A stretch of DNA of 64,000 nucleotides from Scytonema hofmannii PCC 7110 (GCF_000346485.2 NZ_KQ976354.1:1208982-1272981), one strand, 5' to 3'. Shown: positions 1 to 8,823, counted from the stretch's first letter. The notes: generated by a model not told the origin, from the sequence alone. A program made the numbers and translations.

Positions 1-1300
1 ACTGCCCGCACTGTCACGTTCCCCGCATTCCCAATTCCAGAAGTTGAGGCAGAAAGTTGAGCGTCATCTCGTAAAGAGAAGGAACCAGTATCAATGGTAA
101 TATTACCTCCGTTGCCTACTGTCCCCGTAGCCACCGAGCTAATAATCCCACTGGCAAAACCGTTTTTCTGCCCTGCAATATTAACATTACCAGTCACTTT
201 CACATTCACATTGCCAGCATCACCCCTTTCTGCGGGCTGGCTATTAGATGCACCACGAGTAAGAGTTAGCAGTTGAGCACTATCAATAAGTGATAAGGAA
301 GCAGCATTGATATCGATATTGCCACCTTTACCTATACCCCCTGCTTCTACCGTGCTGAATATATTACTATATACAAGGGAAACCGCATCAACTGCCCACA
401 CTGTCACATTCCCCGCATTCCCTTGTCCAAAAGTTGAGGCTGCAAGTTGAGCTCTATCTCGTAAAGAGAAGGAACCAGTATCAATGGTGATGTTACCTCC
501 ATTACCAACTGTCCCCGTAGCTACAAAGCTGCGAATCCCACTGGCAAGACCGTTTTTCTGCCCTGCAATATTAACATTGCCAGTCACTTTTATATTAACA
601 TCGCCAGCATCACCCCTTCCTGCGGGTTGGGTATTAGATGCACCACGAGTACTAGTTAGCAGTTGAGCACCATCAGTAAGTGACAAGGAAGCAGCATTGA
701 TGTCGATATTGCCACCTTTACCCACACCTCCTGCATTCACCCTGCTGAGGATGCCAGCGTTACCTGCAAGGGAAACCGCATCAACTGCCCGCACTGTTAC
801 GTTCCCCGCATTCCCTTGTCCACTAGTTGAGGCTGCAAGTTGAGCTTCATCTCGTAAAGAGAAGGAACCAGTATCAATGGTTATGTTACCCCCATTACCA
901 ACTGTCCCCGTATCCACCGAGCTGAAAATCCCACTGGCACGACCGTTTTTCTGCCCTGCAATATTAACATTACCACTCACTTTTATATTAACATTGCCAG
1001 CATCACCTCGTCCTGCGGGTTGGGTATTAGATGCACCACGAGTACTAGTTTGCAGTTGAGCATTATCAATAAGTGATAAGGAAGCAGCATTGATATCGAT
1101 ATTGCCACCTTTACCTATACCCCCTGCTTCTACCGTGCTGAATATATTACTATCTACAAGGGAAACCGCATCAACTGCCCGCACTGTCACATTCCCCGCA
1201 TTCCCTTGTCCAAAAGTTGAGGCTGCAAGTTGAGCTCTATCTCGTAAAGAGAAGGAACCAGTATCAATGGTAATGTTACCCCCACTTCCTTTTGCTCCTA
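1..1300. repeat. 390-bp tandem repeats inside the exoprotein gene
   Basis: The same block recurs at near-constant spacing: the motif ATCAATGGTRATRTTACC starts near 91, 481, 874 and 1264, giving periods of 390, 393 and 390 bp. All periods are multiples of three, so the repeats encode a 130-residue beta-helix unit without shifting frame. The units are similar but not identical, so they have diverged or are only partly homogenised. Confidence 0.85.
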
Positions 1301-2387
1301 AGAAGACATCATTAGCAATACTGCTCCTACCAGCAACTATAATTTCCCCTGTCGCATTGAGGGCAATATCCCCAGCGACAGTTTCAGGTGTCCCCAAACC
1401 TCGCGCAATACCAGCAGAAAAGATACTTCTTCCTGATACCTCTAAATTTCGGGCATTGATTGCAATATTACCGCCGCCAGCCCCTTCTACATTTATCGCT
1501 GCTTGATTGGTAAGCAATACATCTGCACGATTCACATTCTCAGGAAATCCCAACCTCAAATTATCCCCATCAAAGAGAATATTTACATTTCCAGATGTTG
1601 CTAACCCTCCCAACTCAACTCTTCCACCATAAGCTTTTAATTTCCCTCCATCCATGCTGACATTACCACCAATGAGTAGCAAACTCTTACCATCTGGTAC
1701 TCGTAAACCAATTGTGTCAGTACCCGTAGGGTCTTTTCCTGCGGGTGCAATTGAATTATTCTGAATAGATGCAGTTGGATTAATCTGATTAAAAAACAAC
1801 GCTCTTGGATTAATAGTCAGCAACGACGAAGGTGCTTCTGGATTTGTAGCACTAAAAGTCCCTAAATTGCCAAACTGAATCCCATTCGCCATTGTCGCCA
1901 CAAATGAACCATTCACATTCAAACTGGCATTTTTCCCAAACACAATTCCATTCGGATTCATCAAAAACAAGTTAGCATTACCATCTACTCCCAAAGTTCC
2001 CAAAATATTTGAGGCTTGCCCACCTGTAACTCGTGTAAAAATATTTTTTACATCAAGAGGATTGGTAAAAAAGACTCTTTGCCCATCGTTGACATTAAAC
2101 TGCGTAAAACTATGAAAAAGATTGCTACCACGTTGAGCACCGCCATCAATTTGGTCTGAGGGTAAGCCGTTAATGAGTGTGTTAGGAGTGACGCGAGAGT
2201 TTTCTACACCCAAAGTGTTATCGGGATTAATTTGAGCGCGGGCTGGAGCAAGTAAGCAAAGGGTAGAAGGCACGAGACAAAAGAAAATCATGCTGTTTGT
2301 GACTGCATAGTTTTTTTTGCCACACTGTATGAGTACCAGAAAAGCAAATGATAGCCTTTCTTGAAGCCAATGGTGTTTGCCTATCAT
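1..2387 (-). CDS. TpsA-type filamentous haemagglutinin-like exoprotein, N-terminal part (runs off left edge)
   Basis: The frame is open from an ATG at 2387 to the left edge (about 795 codons). It encodes a secreted two-partner-secretion exoprotein expected to leave through a TpsB pore and form a beta-helix at the cell surface. The TPS domain is recognisable after the signal peptide: DNTLG, GSNLFHSFTQFNV, FTNP, NLFLMNPNGIVFGKNASL and NGSFVAT are family hallmarks. The signal peptide ends near APARA-Q. If the ATG at 2387 is used it is unusually long (about 50 residues); an internal ATG at 2291 would give a normal 20-residue one. Downstream, 130-residue repeats rich in Gly-Asn (GNITIDTG, GNAGNVTV, KGGNIDI) fill the protein. 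The 3' end and stop lie outside the window. It is a paralogue of the exoproteins at 22757, 33125 and 58499. Confidence 0.85.
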   Translation of the reverse strand, partial: MIGKHHWLQERLSFAFLVLIQCGKKNYAVTNSMIFFCLVPSTLCLLAPARAQINPDNTLGVENSRVTPNTLINGLPSDQIDGGAQRGSNLFHSFTQFNVNDGQRVFFTNPLDVKNIFTRVTGGQASNILGTLGVDGNANLFLMNPNGIVFGKNASLNVNGSFVATMANGIQFGNLGTFSATNPEAPSSLLTINPRALFFNQINPTASIQNNSIAPAGKDPTGTDTIGLRVPDGKSLLLIGGNVSMDGGKLKAYGGRVELGGLATSGNVNILFDGDNLRLGFPENVNRADVLLTNQAAINVEGAGGGNIAINARNLEVSGRSIFSAGIARGLGTPETVAGDIALNATGEIIVAGRSSIANDVFLGAKGSGGNITIDTGSFSLRDRAQLAASTFGQGNAGNVTVRAVDAVSLVDSNIFSTVEAGGIGKGGNIDINAASLSLIDNAQLQTSTRGASNTQPAGRGDAGNVNIKVSGNVNIAGQKNGRASGIFSSVDTGTVGNGGNITIDTGSFSLRDEAQLAASTSGQGNAGNVTVRAVDAVSLAGNAGILSRVNAGGVGKGGNIDINAASLSLTDGAQLLTSTRGASNTQPAGRGDAGDVNIKVTGNVNIAGQKNGLASGIRSFVATGTVGNGGNITIDTGSFSLRDRAQLAASTFGQGNAGNVTVWAVDAVSLVYSNIFSTVEAGGIGKGGNIDINAASLSLIDSAQLLTLTRGASNSQPAERGDAGNVNVKVTGNVNIAGQKNGFASGIISSVATGTVGNGGNITIDTGSFSLRDDAQLSASTSGIGNAGNVTVRA

Positions 2388-3043
2388 AAAAAATAGACCC
2401 AAATAAATTTTATTTAGAAGTCTTTACATAAATACAACTGGCTTTATCTGGCTTAAGATGAGGAAGACTATGGTCATTCACCGAAAATAAGGAAGGAGGA
2501 AGAAGAAAGGACCGAAGTTGGAAAGAATTTTCCGTCTGCTCTTTCTCTCTTCCTCCTTCCTAAGGTAGAAGCCCCTCAATTTATTGATGGAAAAGTAAGA
2601 TTTTGTTCTTGCCATTTCAAATCCCCTCAATTTATTGATGGGGATACAACTTCGGTCTTCCCTCTTCCTTCTTCCTTCGTTAAACACATTGGCAACAAAT
2701 GCTGCTGTGCGTCGATCTACTAAAAGCAGAGAGGATACAGGTAACTTTTAGCTATAGCCAGATCATTTTGATTTTTTCACATTCTTCAAGAAAAAGCAAT
2801 TTTTAGATTTAGTGCTTGGGCTATCGGCTGCTGTGTCGCTTAATGCTGCCTTAGAGCGTGTCCTAGCTGCCGGGAGCTACTATCTTGGATTTCGAGGCAC
2901 ATGACTCATTTGGTTTTATAAATAATTCTCTATCGTGACGCTGCCTTTTGGTTTTCGTCGTTTTGGCTGTGATTCCATACCTAAAAAATACCAATCAATG
3001 TCCTTGTTGGTAAATTTAAAGGTATCGATGAGTCCTAAATCAA
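2388..3043. other. Gene-free spacer with inverted and direct repeats
   Basis: No convincing gene is seen here. The spacer holds purine/pyrimidine-rich inverted repeats (2491-2520 against 2647-2678) and two identical 19-bp direct repeats (2572-2590 and 2623-2641), listed separately. A short minus-strand frame at 2478-2687 is only a reading of these repeats. The promoter of the divergently placed exoprotein presumably lies just right of 2387, but no clear -35/-10 pair stands out. Confidence 0.5.
2491..2678. repeat. Imperfect inverted repeat enclosing two 19-bp direct repeats
   Basis: The left arm 2491-2520 ends ACCGAAGTTG. The right arm 2647-2678 begins CAACTTCGGT and continues with the complementary pyrimidine-rich run, so the two can pair over about 30 bases with a few mismatches. 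Inside lie two exact copies of CCCCTCAATTTATTGATGG, 51 bp apart. The structure could be a small hairpin-forming mobile repeat; the paired direct repeats could also be the remnant of a repeat array. Neither reading is proven. Confidence 0.5.
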
Positions 3044-3117
3044 TCGGAGCGGCGGGATTCGAACCCACGACCTCCACTACCCCAAAGTGGCGCGCTACCA
3101 AGCTGCGCTACGCCCCG
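3044..3117 (-). tRNA. tRNA-Pro (anticodon GGG)
   Basis: The reverse complement folds as a complete 74-nt cloverleaf. The acceptor stem pairs CGGGGCG with CGCTCCG, the D-arm is GCGCAGCTTGGTAGCGC, and the anticodon stem pairs CCACT with AGTGG around the loop TTGGGGT. The T-arm carries GGGTTCGAATCCC and the discriminator is A. The anticodon at loop positions 3-5 is GGG, hence proline. CCA is not encoded, as is usual in cyanobacteria. It lies beside a DUF1818 gene remnant. Confidence 0.93.
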
Positions 3118-3169
3118 CAGTCAACCTCTCAATAATAGCAATTAAGATTGAAACGATCAAGAGGTAAAT

Positions 3170-3309
3170 CTAAAAAATCTTGAGCATCCTAGTTGCTTGC
3201 AGCAAACCTGGAACTGCGGAAGCTTCCCACTTACCTTCTACACCACGTCCTGTGTTGAGACAGAGACGCAGGCTGTAGGCATGAGGCTAACCTTCCACTC
3301 CCATCCACA
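3170..3309 (-). pseudogene. DUF1818 gene remnant (3' end only)
   Basis: The reverse strand reads PHAYSLRLCLNTGRGVEGKW and then EASAVPGLLQATRMLKIF before a TAG at 3172-3170. This matches the C-terminal 40 residues of the intact DUF1818 protein at 5250-5615 (PHAYSLRLILSTGRSVEGKW, then DASAVPGLLQATGMLEVF). An in-frame TAG interrupts the copy where the intact gene has a Tyr codon, and similarity fades beyond about 3309. It is a decayed partial duplicate. With the intact gene it brackets the RTX-like gene at 3365-4606. Confidence 0.85.
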
Positions 3310-3364
3310 ACCACGAAAAAAACTCAGACTCTCCTTTTCCTGCTCCTCGCAGACATTTGTGCAA

Positions 3365-4606
3365 TTACAGGTATTGACTGAGTTGGTTGTAACTTAAGGT
3401 TAGATTGCCATTATCAAATACGAATTGTTCAAAATGAGTGGTATTCATGGCAATCCCATCTCGCTCAAACATCACTTTATTGTTATTAGCACCCAAACTG
3501 ATATTAAAGTCGTCTATCTTGTAGCCAAGGCTAAGTGTATCGAAACCTACGCCCCCATCTATTTTCGCGTCACCGAAACCTTGAACAAAGTCCTTTCCGT
3601 CACCCATATTAATGTTGACGCTACCACCAAAACTGGAGGCTTCCAGTGTATCGGCTCCATTACCCATATTAATAATGCCGCCAAAGATGCCGTAAGATTC
3701 GCCGCCTTCTGCCTTGGCAATGATAATATCTTGTCCATCTCCAGTGCGAATCGTACCTTTGGAGTTGTCAATGGCGATCGCTATGTCCTTAACCTCGGCA
3801 AAAGCATTGACAACAGACTGAGCCAAAGCTTGATTTTCTGAGGGGGCACTGCTGACAGCAGAACTAGCAGCATATGACAAGGTCGCAGCACTAGAAGTAG
3901 CTGTAGCAGAGATCGTATCTGCACCCATACCTGTAGTCATTGTGCCATCTTTATTATTAATACCTCTGGCAATAATGGTTGCGCTAGCTAAACTTTCAGC
4001 AATTGCAAGAGCGAAAGCTGTTAGATGAGGAGAAACAGGAGCTTTGGCAACAGCCTCGACGATAGCTGAGGCATCTGCTGTAGCTATAGCAACTGCTGCA
4101 ACAGAACCTTCGGTATCGCCATAAATACCATCACTACCCATACCGTTGTTAATTTTACCACCGGAGTTGTCAATACCATCGGCAGTAACCTTAACGTTAA
4201 TGGAGGCAAAAGCCTTACTAATAACACTAGTGTCAGCAGTCTTAGCAATAGCTATGGCTTGAGATACTGTTTCTGCTGTAGCGGAGATGTTAGCTGTTGC
4301 GGTACCCTTTACTTGATCGGCTCCTATTCCTGTATTGATAACCCCTTTGTTGTTAATACCGTTGGCCGCAACATTAGCCCTCGCACTAAATGCGTTAGAG
4401 GCAATAACAGCGTTAAAGTCTTGGGCTTCTACACCCGCAAGGACTCCAAAACCAAAGTCACCATTTATAGAATCAGTACCAATGATTTTATCAGCACCTC
4501 CACCTGTATTTACAATGGATGATTTGGGGTTAAAGATCGGCGTCCCCGGATCGATGACATTTGATCTCTGATTGAAGTTAACTTTACTTAAGTTCAAGCT
4601 TGCCAT
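3365..4606 (-). CDS. Ala-rich RTX-like repeat protein (hemolysin-type calcium-binding-like)
   Basis: This is a 413-residue protein starting at MASLNLSKVNF (ATG 4606); an earlier in-frame ATG at 4666 adds 20 residues without family character. At least five degenerate copies of G-I-x-N-x-x-G-x-I-x-T-G-x-G-x-D-x-I-x-A/G are visible (for example GVINTGIGADQVKG, GTMTTGMGADTISA, GTIRTGDGQDIIIA). They are separated by stretches very rich in Ala and Ser. The C-terminal part has GGxGFDTLSLGY, resembling nonapeptide calcium-binding repeats. No N-terminal signal peptide is seen, as expected for type-1 secreted RTX proteins, but no type-1 exporter is in the window. Substrate and role are unknown. Confidence 0.7.
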   Translation of the reverse strand: MASLNLSKVNFNQRSNVIDPGTPIFNPKSSIVNTGGGADKIIGTDSINGDFGFGVLAGVEAQDFNAVIASNAFSARANVAANGINNKGVINTGIGADQVKGTATANISATAETVSQAIAIAKTADTSVISKAFASINVKVTADGIDNSGGKINNGMGSDGIYGDTEGSVAAVAIATADASAIVEAVAKAPVSPHLTAFALAIAESLASATIIARGINNKDGTMTTGMGADTISATATSSAATLSYAASSAVSSAPSENQALAQSVVNAFAEVKDIAIAIDNSKGTIRTGDGQDIIIAKAEGGESYGIFGGIINMGNGADTLEASSFGGSVNINMGDGKDFVQGFGDAKIDGGVGFDTLSLGYKIDDFNISLGANNNKVMFERDGIAMNTTHFEQFVFDNGNLTLSYNQLSQYL

Positions 4607-5249
4607 AAATAGTCCATTAATACGACAGTTATGATTGTCCAAAACCTTGATTCTTTCGCAGACCACCCTCTTTGATTAAGTTAAGTAGTTAAACAAAATG
4701 AATTACACAAAATTAAACTGAAACCTTTGTTCAGTCTGGAACCTAATGTGTAAATATTTCTGTTGGATTACTTAGCTTTTTATCATTTCGGCTCCGAAAA
4801 TTTCTCTGCACAGGGCGATCGCACTACCTGATTAAATACATTTGGCTTTTAACCCTATAGCAGAGATCGTTTGGACTGGCTTTTGTATTAAAGCCTACAA
4901 TGTTACATAGCTACACCCCGCAATCTGCCTTTTGCTCCCAGTAAAAATTACATCCCATCTGTCTGTTACATTACTAGGTAGATACAGACTCCCATTGGGT
5001 AGACGGCTGGGATTTTATTTTAGGGCTTATATCTTAGTACAGCCCAATATAAGTGAGGTAAGGAATTAGCTGTTTGGATGAACTTTGTCCAGGGTCATCA
5101 AAATTTTGATTTTTGACCCTTTTTTACAGTGACGCGTCCTTATAATGATAACATACTTAATTTTGTTTAAAGTTGCAGTTTTACAAAAAGTTCATAATAA
5201 TTTTTACATTGCTTTTCGTAGATATACTAGCCCGGTTCTGTTAGTGAGT
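4607..5249. other. Gene-free spacer
   Basis: No gene of recognisable family or plausible coding character was found in about 640 bases. One HIP1-like GCGATCGC lies near 4817. The promoter of the RTX-like gene is presumably in the left part. Confidence 0.5.
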
Positions 5250-5615
5250 CTAAAAGACCTCGAGCATCCCAGTTGCTTGCAACAAACCAGGAACTGCGGA
5301 AGCATCCCATTTACCTTCTACACTGCGTCCCGTGCTGAGAATAAGACGCAGACTGTAGGCATGAGGATAACCTTCAACTTCCATCCACATGAGATCGCTT
5401 TCGGCTTCACAAGCAATCTTTTCCTCATCCATTAATTCAGTCGCAATTTGCTGCATACTGTCTGCTAGCTGAGCGAGTAACCGACAAAAATCATTCAACT
5501 CAGCTTCAGTTAATTCAATCGCCCAGTCATCTGTACCAACTAAGCCTTTAAATTCGGGTGCGGTTGGATTCCAGCCAATACGCCAACCCAGTCCACTTTT
5601 CAGAACGCGTTGCAT
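5250..5615 (-). CDS. DUF1818 family protein
   Basis: This 121-residue protein belongs to a small conserved cyanobacterial family of unknown function (DUF1818). The N-terminus MQRVLKSGLGWRIGWNP and the C-terminal half with PHAYSLRLILSTGRSVEGKW are what I recognise of the family. It is soluble, acidic in the middle, and has neither signal peptide nor membrane segment. The gene lies downstream of rpoZ and the secreted-protein gene on the same strand, separated by a palindromic repeat, so co-transcription is uncertain. A broken partial copy lies at 3170-3309. Confidence 0.8.
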   Translation of the reverse strand: MQRVLKSGLGWRIGWNPTAPEFKGLVGTDDWAIELTEAELNDFCRLLAQLADSMQQIATELMDEEKIACEAESDLMWMEVEGYPHAYSLRLILSTGRSVEGKWDASAVPGLLQATGMLEVF

Positions 5616-5672
5616 CTTTGCTAATGGCTAATGGTTAATGGCTAATGCAATACTGCAAGGGATAAGGAAATT

Positions 5673-5705
5673 GTAGGTTGGGTTTCGTTCCTCAACCCAA
5701 CCTAC
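5673..5705. repeat. Palindromic repeat (GTAGGTTGGGTT family)
   Basis: GTAGGTTGGGTT and AACCCAACCTAC form a perfect 12-bp stem around a 9-base loop between two minus-strand genes. Related sequence recurs near 54330 and 55500. It could end transcription from the rpoZ side, or simply be a dispersed repeat; there is no T-tract after the stem on either side. Confidence 0.7.
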
Positions 5706-5729
5706 GTGTTTTCGTATTTTTCGGCTTAA

Positions 5730-6293
5730 CTATTTCAGTAGTTGGGCATCGCCTGGTTGGGGCGATCGCGAACGGGTTGGTGCTGATTCTCCTGACTGTG
5801 ATGAATTATCTGGGGCAGCAGTTGGTGTACTTTGGGTATTTGGACTGAAAATATTTACCAAAGCTTGTACCAAAGTATCCCGTTGACGGCGGCTAAGACG
5901 TGCGATCGCAGCCTTATCGCCGTCTATGGGATTTTGCCGCAAAGTGTCATTCCCCGGATATGTTCCTTCATACATCACCTCATTAGCTCCCAAGTAGTCT
6001 GCCAAAGTCAGCTTCCAATCCAAGCGAAAATTCGCCGCACGTGTCTTAACATAAAGGTGATACGCTATGAGGCGGCTAACGAGGGTATTATTTTCCGCTT
6101 TTTTTCCAGTCTCTTTACTCGTGTACTGGTTTTCCCGTGGAAAGTCGGGCAATTGTTGGTAAACTAACCGCCAAGCATCACCAGCGTTAACTCTTTGAGC
6201 AGACACTGGTTGCAAACCCAAGCTTAAACTCAGAAGAATGGCACTCACTAGTGCGATGATCCCAAACCTTTGACGAATCCCAACTGACATCAT
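5730..6293 (-). CDS. Conserved secreted protein of unknown function
   Basis: A 187-residue protein. It starts with two Met codons and a clear signal peptide (IIALVSAILLSLSLGL, cleavage near VSA-Q), so it is exported to the periplasm or thylakoid lumen. The mature part is about 110 ordered residues (WRLVYQQLPDFP, YHLYVKTRAANFRLDWKLTL) followed by a Ser/Pro/Thr-rich tail that is probably disordered. The start codon lies 1 bp after the rpoZ stop, so the two are almost certainly co-transcribed. I do not recognise a functional domain. Confidence 0.75.
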   Translation of the reverse strand: MMSVGIRQRFGIIALVSAILLSLSLGLQPVSAQRVNAGDAWRLVYQQLPDFPRENQYTSKETGKKAENNTLVSRLIAYHLYVKTRAANFRLDWKLTLADYLGANEVMYEGTYPGNDTLRQNPIDGDKAAIARLSRRQRDTLVQALVNIFSPNTQSTPTAAPDNSSQSGESAPTRSRSPQPGDAQLLK

Positions 6294-6294
6294 G

Positions 6295-6531
6295 TTACAC
6301 TTCGCCGATAATTTCTGGTTGAGTCAGTTCATCAGACATCTCAATAATTGCCCGAAGTACTGGTTTCATCATGGCATCATCCGCACTGTCAAAGTCCTCA
6401 TACCGCCGACGCTTAGCGCGATTTGCCACTTGAACTGTAATGCGGTAGCGATTTGAGGCTGCACTGATTAGCTCCTCAGCACGGTACATAATCTGAGATT
6501 GAGTTGTCTCAAATTTGGAACGCTTTAGCAT
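6295..6531 (-). CDS. rpoZ: RNA polymerase omega subunit
   Basis: A 78-residue protein starting [20 protein letters not shown]. It matches the cyanobacterial omega subunit along its length ([39 protein letters not shown]). Omega binds the beta' subunit, helps RNA polymerase assembly and, in cyanobacteria, affects sigma-factor recruitment. A start eight codons upstream is possible, but the family begins at MLKRSKF. The downstream secreted-protein gene follows with 1 bp spacing. Confidence 0.93.
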   Translation of the reverse strand: MLKRSKFETTQSQIMYRAEELISAASNRYRITVQVANRAKRRRYEDFDSADDAMMKPVLRAIIEMSDELTQPEIIGEV

Positions 6532-6709
6532 AATTACTGTTTTTTTGGAAGTCATTGTCTAAGTCTAGCAGTCGCAATTGAAGTTATTAGCGAAACAATG
6601 ATAGCTGATTTTTTCGCAACCTCCCCCCCCTTGATAGAGGTTGAGACATTTTTACCGCTCTATAAATAATTTGTAACATAACGCTAATAAATTTAAGTTA
6701 ACGCGTCTT

Positions 6710-7132
6710 ATGGCTAACCTTGTTGAAACTGCTATTAAAGCTGGAAATTTCAGCACATTGGTAAAAGCTGTTGAAGCGGCTGGACTAGTTGATATTCTTT
6801 CTAGTCCCGGACCCTTTACAGTATTTGCGCCTACTGATGAGGCATTTGCCAAGTTACCACAAGGAACTTTGGATTCATTGCTCCAAAATACCCAAAAGCT
6901 TAAGAGAATTTTAACTTATCATGTCGCCTCAGGCGACGTAAGGTCTGACGACTTGATTCAAATTGACCATGCAGAAACCTTAGAAGGGTCAATTGTGGGA
7001 ATCCAGTCTGCTGGTGGTAAAGTCACAGTGAATGACGCCAATGTCGTTAAAACTGACATTCTTACTGAAAATGGAGTGATTCACGTTGTTGATACAGTAT
7101 TGATTCCTGCATTGGTTGCAAGCGAATTATAA
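6710..7132 (+). CDS. Fasciclin (FAS1) domain protein
   Basis: A 140-residue protein made of one FAS1 domain. The H1 motif [17 protein letters not shown] lies near residue 35 and the H2 region [12 protein letters not shown] near the C-terminus. It has no signal peptide, unlike many FAS1 proteins, so it may be cytosolic or exported by another route. FAS1 domains act in adhesion or carbohydrate binding; in cyanobacteria short single-domain versions are common and uncharacterised. It stands alone between rpoZ (opposite strand) and a strong hairpin at 7160-7222. Confidence 0.9.
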   Translation: MANLVETAIKAGNFSTLVKAVEAAGLVDILSSPGPFTVFAPTDEAFAKLPQGTLDSLLQNTQKLKRILTYHVASGDVRSDDLIQIDHAETLEGSIVGIQSAGGKVTVNDANVVKTDILTENGVIHVVDTVLIPALVASEL

Positions 7133-7159
7133 GAAATTCCCAATCTATAAATTATCCAT

Positions 7160-7222
7160 CTTGTGGGACGGGCATCTTGCCCGTTCTTAGTTTATGGACG
7201 GGCAAGATGCCCGTTCCACAAG
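7160..7222. terminator. Long near-perfect inverted repeat between convergent genes
   Basis: CTTGTGGGACGGGCATCTTG at the left pairs with the complementary CAAGATGCCCGTTCCACAAG at the right, giving arms of about 25 bp around an 11-12-bp loop. It sits between the 3' ends of the fasciclin gene and the convergent GH13 gene, so it can act as a bidirectional terminator. The length and GGGCATCTTGCCC core also fit a dispersed cyanobacterial palindrome. Confidence 0.7.
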
Positions 7223-7281
7223 AGATTTTTGGCTATTTTTTTATTTGGAAGTTCCTAAGTAATTCACAATTGAGTTCTTAA

Positions 7282-8745
7282 TTACGAATTACCAAGAATG
7301 CAACCGGAACGTGCTGGAAGATTTAAGATAAGCTGCTTGGTTTCGCTTTCTACATTCCACTCAAACTCACCAGTACCATAAACAAGCTTGTTTGGTTGAG
7401 TGCTTAAACTGCTGGTATCTACATCGCCTTTTGTTGGCGCAGTACCCGCATTAACCGCAACAATCAATTCCTCAGTTCCTAAAATCCGCGCAAAGATGTA
7501 AAGTTCTCCTCGAGCATAAAGAACTCTGTATTCACCAGTACGCAAGCTGGGATAAGAGTGACGTAGTGCTATCAGTTCCCGATGCGTTTGGAGAATTTCT
7601 CTGTCCCAATTTGCTTCTAAAGGAAAACCACGGCGAGAGTCTGGATCTATAGCCCCTGGTAAACCAACTTCGTCACCGTAGTAAATACTGGGCGCACCAG
7701 GAAAGGTGAGTAAGAGTAAAGTTGCTAATTCAATGCTTGGTTTATCTCCTCCCGCAATGGTTAGCAATCGTGCTGTATCGTGACTGGCTAGTAAATTCAA
7801 TTGAGTGAGTTCAATTTCCCAAGGGTAAAGTTGCAGGAGGTGCTGCATTTTTTCAGCATACTCTTTGGCAAACAAAGGTGGATGGGGATCGTAAGAACGC
7901 CCTTGCACTTGTTCCAACACTACGCGATCGCCTGCCGTAAATGCAATTGTTGGCCCTGCAAACAAATAATTCATCACTCCATCAAATTGAGTCCCATCCA
8001 ACCATTCACGGGCATCATGCCAGACTTCACCGACAATATAAGCATCGGGATTAATTGTTTTGACGCGATCGCGGAATTCTTGCCAAAAGCCAGGAGTTTT
8101 TACCTCAAATGGCACATCTAACCGCCAGCCATCCATACCAAATTTTATCCAATATTCGGCAATTTCCATAATATATTCCCGCACTTCTGGGTTATCATGG
8201 TTAAATACTGGCAATGCTCGGTTATCAGCCCAACCCTCATAGTTAGCAGGATATTCGCCATTGTAGGGAGACACGGGCCAATCATGTATTTTGAACCAAT
8301 CAACCCAAGGGGAATGAGGGCCATTTTCCAAAACATCGTGGAAAAAGAAAAATCCCCGACTGGAGTGATTGAACACCCCATCCAACACAACTTTAATATT
8401 GCGCTGATGGGCGGCGTCTAACAATTCCTTAAACGCAGGATTACCTCCCAACATGGGATCTACCTGATAATAATCGTGAGTGTGGTAGCGGTGATTGCTT
8501 GCAGATTGAAAGATAGGGGTAAAGTAAATGGCATTAATTCCCAGATCTTGTAAGTAGTCTAACTGTTCCATCACGCCCCATAAATCTCCTCCCTTGTAAC
8601 CTTGGAGTGTTGGCATAGCTTCCCAATCTTCCCAACTAGCACTCCGTAACAATCGTTTGCGGAGTTGTTTGCTTTTTGCAAAGCGATCTGGAAAGATTTG
8701 GTAGAAAACAGCGTGTTTAACCCAATCTGGTGTTTGAATCTGCAT
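7282..8745 (-). CDS. Glycoside hydrolase family 13 (neopullulanase/cyclomaltodextrinase-like amylase)
   Basis: About 487 residues from MQIQTPDWVKHAVFYQIFPD. It hydrolyses alpha-glucans or maltodextrins in the cytosol (no signal peptide). The four GH13 regions are visible: DGVFNH (122-127), GWRLDVP with nucleophile Asp210, VGEVWHDA with acid/base Glu240, and ASHDT with transition-state Asp323. The YQIFPDRF start and the absence of an N-terminal beta domain suggest the neopullulanase-type group; exact specificity cannot be read. An upstream in-frame ATG at 8802 would add 19 residues. It is followed on the same strand, upstream, by the TpsB gene but is functionally unrelated. Confidence 0.9.
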   Translation of the reverse strand: MQIQTPDWVKHAVFYQIFPDRFAKSKQLRKRLLRSASWEDWEAMPTLQGYKGGDLWGVMEQLDYLQDLGINAIYFTPIFQSASNHRYHTHDYYQVDPMLGGNPAFKELLDAAHQRNIKVVLDGVFNHSSRGFFFFHDVLENGPHSPWVDWFKIHDWPVSPYNGEYPANYEGWADNRALPVFNHDNPEVREYIMEIAEYWIKFGMDGWRLDVPFEVKTPGFWQEFRDRVKTINPDAYIVGEVWHDAREWLDGTQFDGVMNYLFAGPTIAFTAGDRVVLEQVQGRSYDPHPPLFAKEYAEKMQHLLQLYPWEIELTQLNLLASHDTARLLTIAGGDKPSIELATLLLLTFPGAPSIYYGDEVGLPGAIDPDSRRGFPLEANWDREILQTHRELIALRHSYPSLRTGEYRVLYARGELYIFARILGTEELIVAVNAGTAPTKGDVDTSSLSTQPNKLVYGTGEFEWNVESETKQLILNLPARSGCILGNS

Positions 8746-8823
8746 AGTTACTCTGTATTCCTTCAACGCAATCGTTACAGATCCCCGGTACTTGTGACTC
8801 ACACTTTTGATAGAAAATGTTAG

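Noticed and set aside
94..1506. Series of short plus-strand frames starting MVML/MVIL-PPLP
   Set aside because: They are antisense shadows of the repeat units of the minus-strand exoprotein and recur with the same 390-bp period. The same holds for similar frames at 60078-63308 and for minus-strand frames inside 22757-27004 and 33125-36718.
2270..2295. Suspected frameshift between the exoprotein signal peptide and its body
   Set aside because: Careful reading of the A-run gives one continuous frame from ATG 2387 through ATG 2291 into the TPS domain; my first count of the run was off by one.
2572..2641. CRISPR array
   Set aside because: Only two copies of a 19-bp motif, no further repeats and no cas genes in the window.
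2478..2687. 69-codon minus-strand frame
   Set aside because: It consists only of the purine-rich inverted arms and the duplicated 19-mer, with a low-complexity translation.
3044..3117. Attachment site of an integrated element at tRNA-Pro
   Set aside because: No integrase gene and no repeated tRNA 3' end were found in the window; only the DUF1818 duplication is seen.
3425..3841. 138-codon plus-strand frame
   Set aside because: It is antisense to the RTX-like gene, whose repeats and continuous frame are clearly coding.
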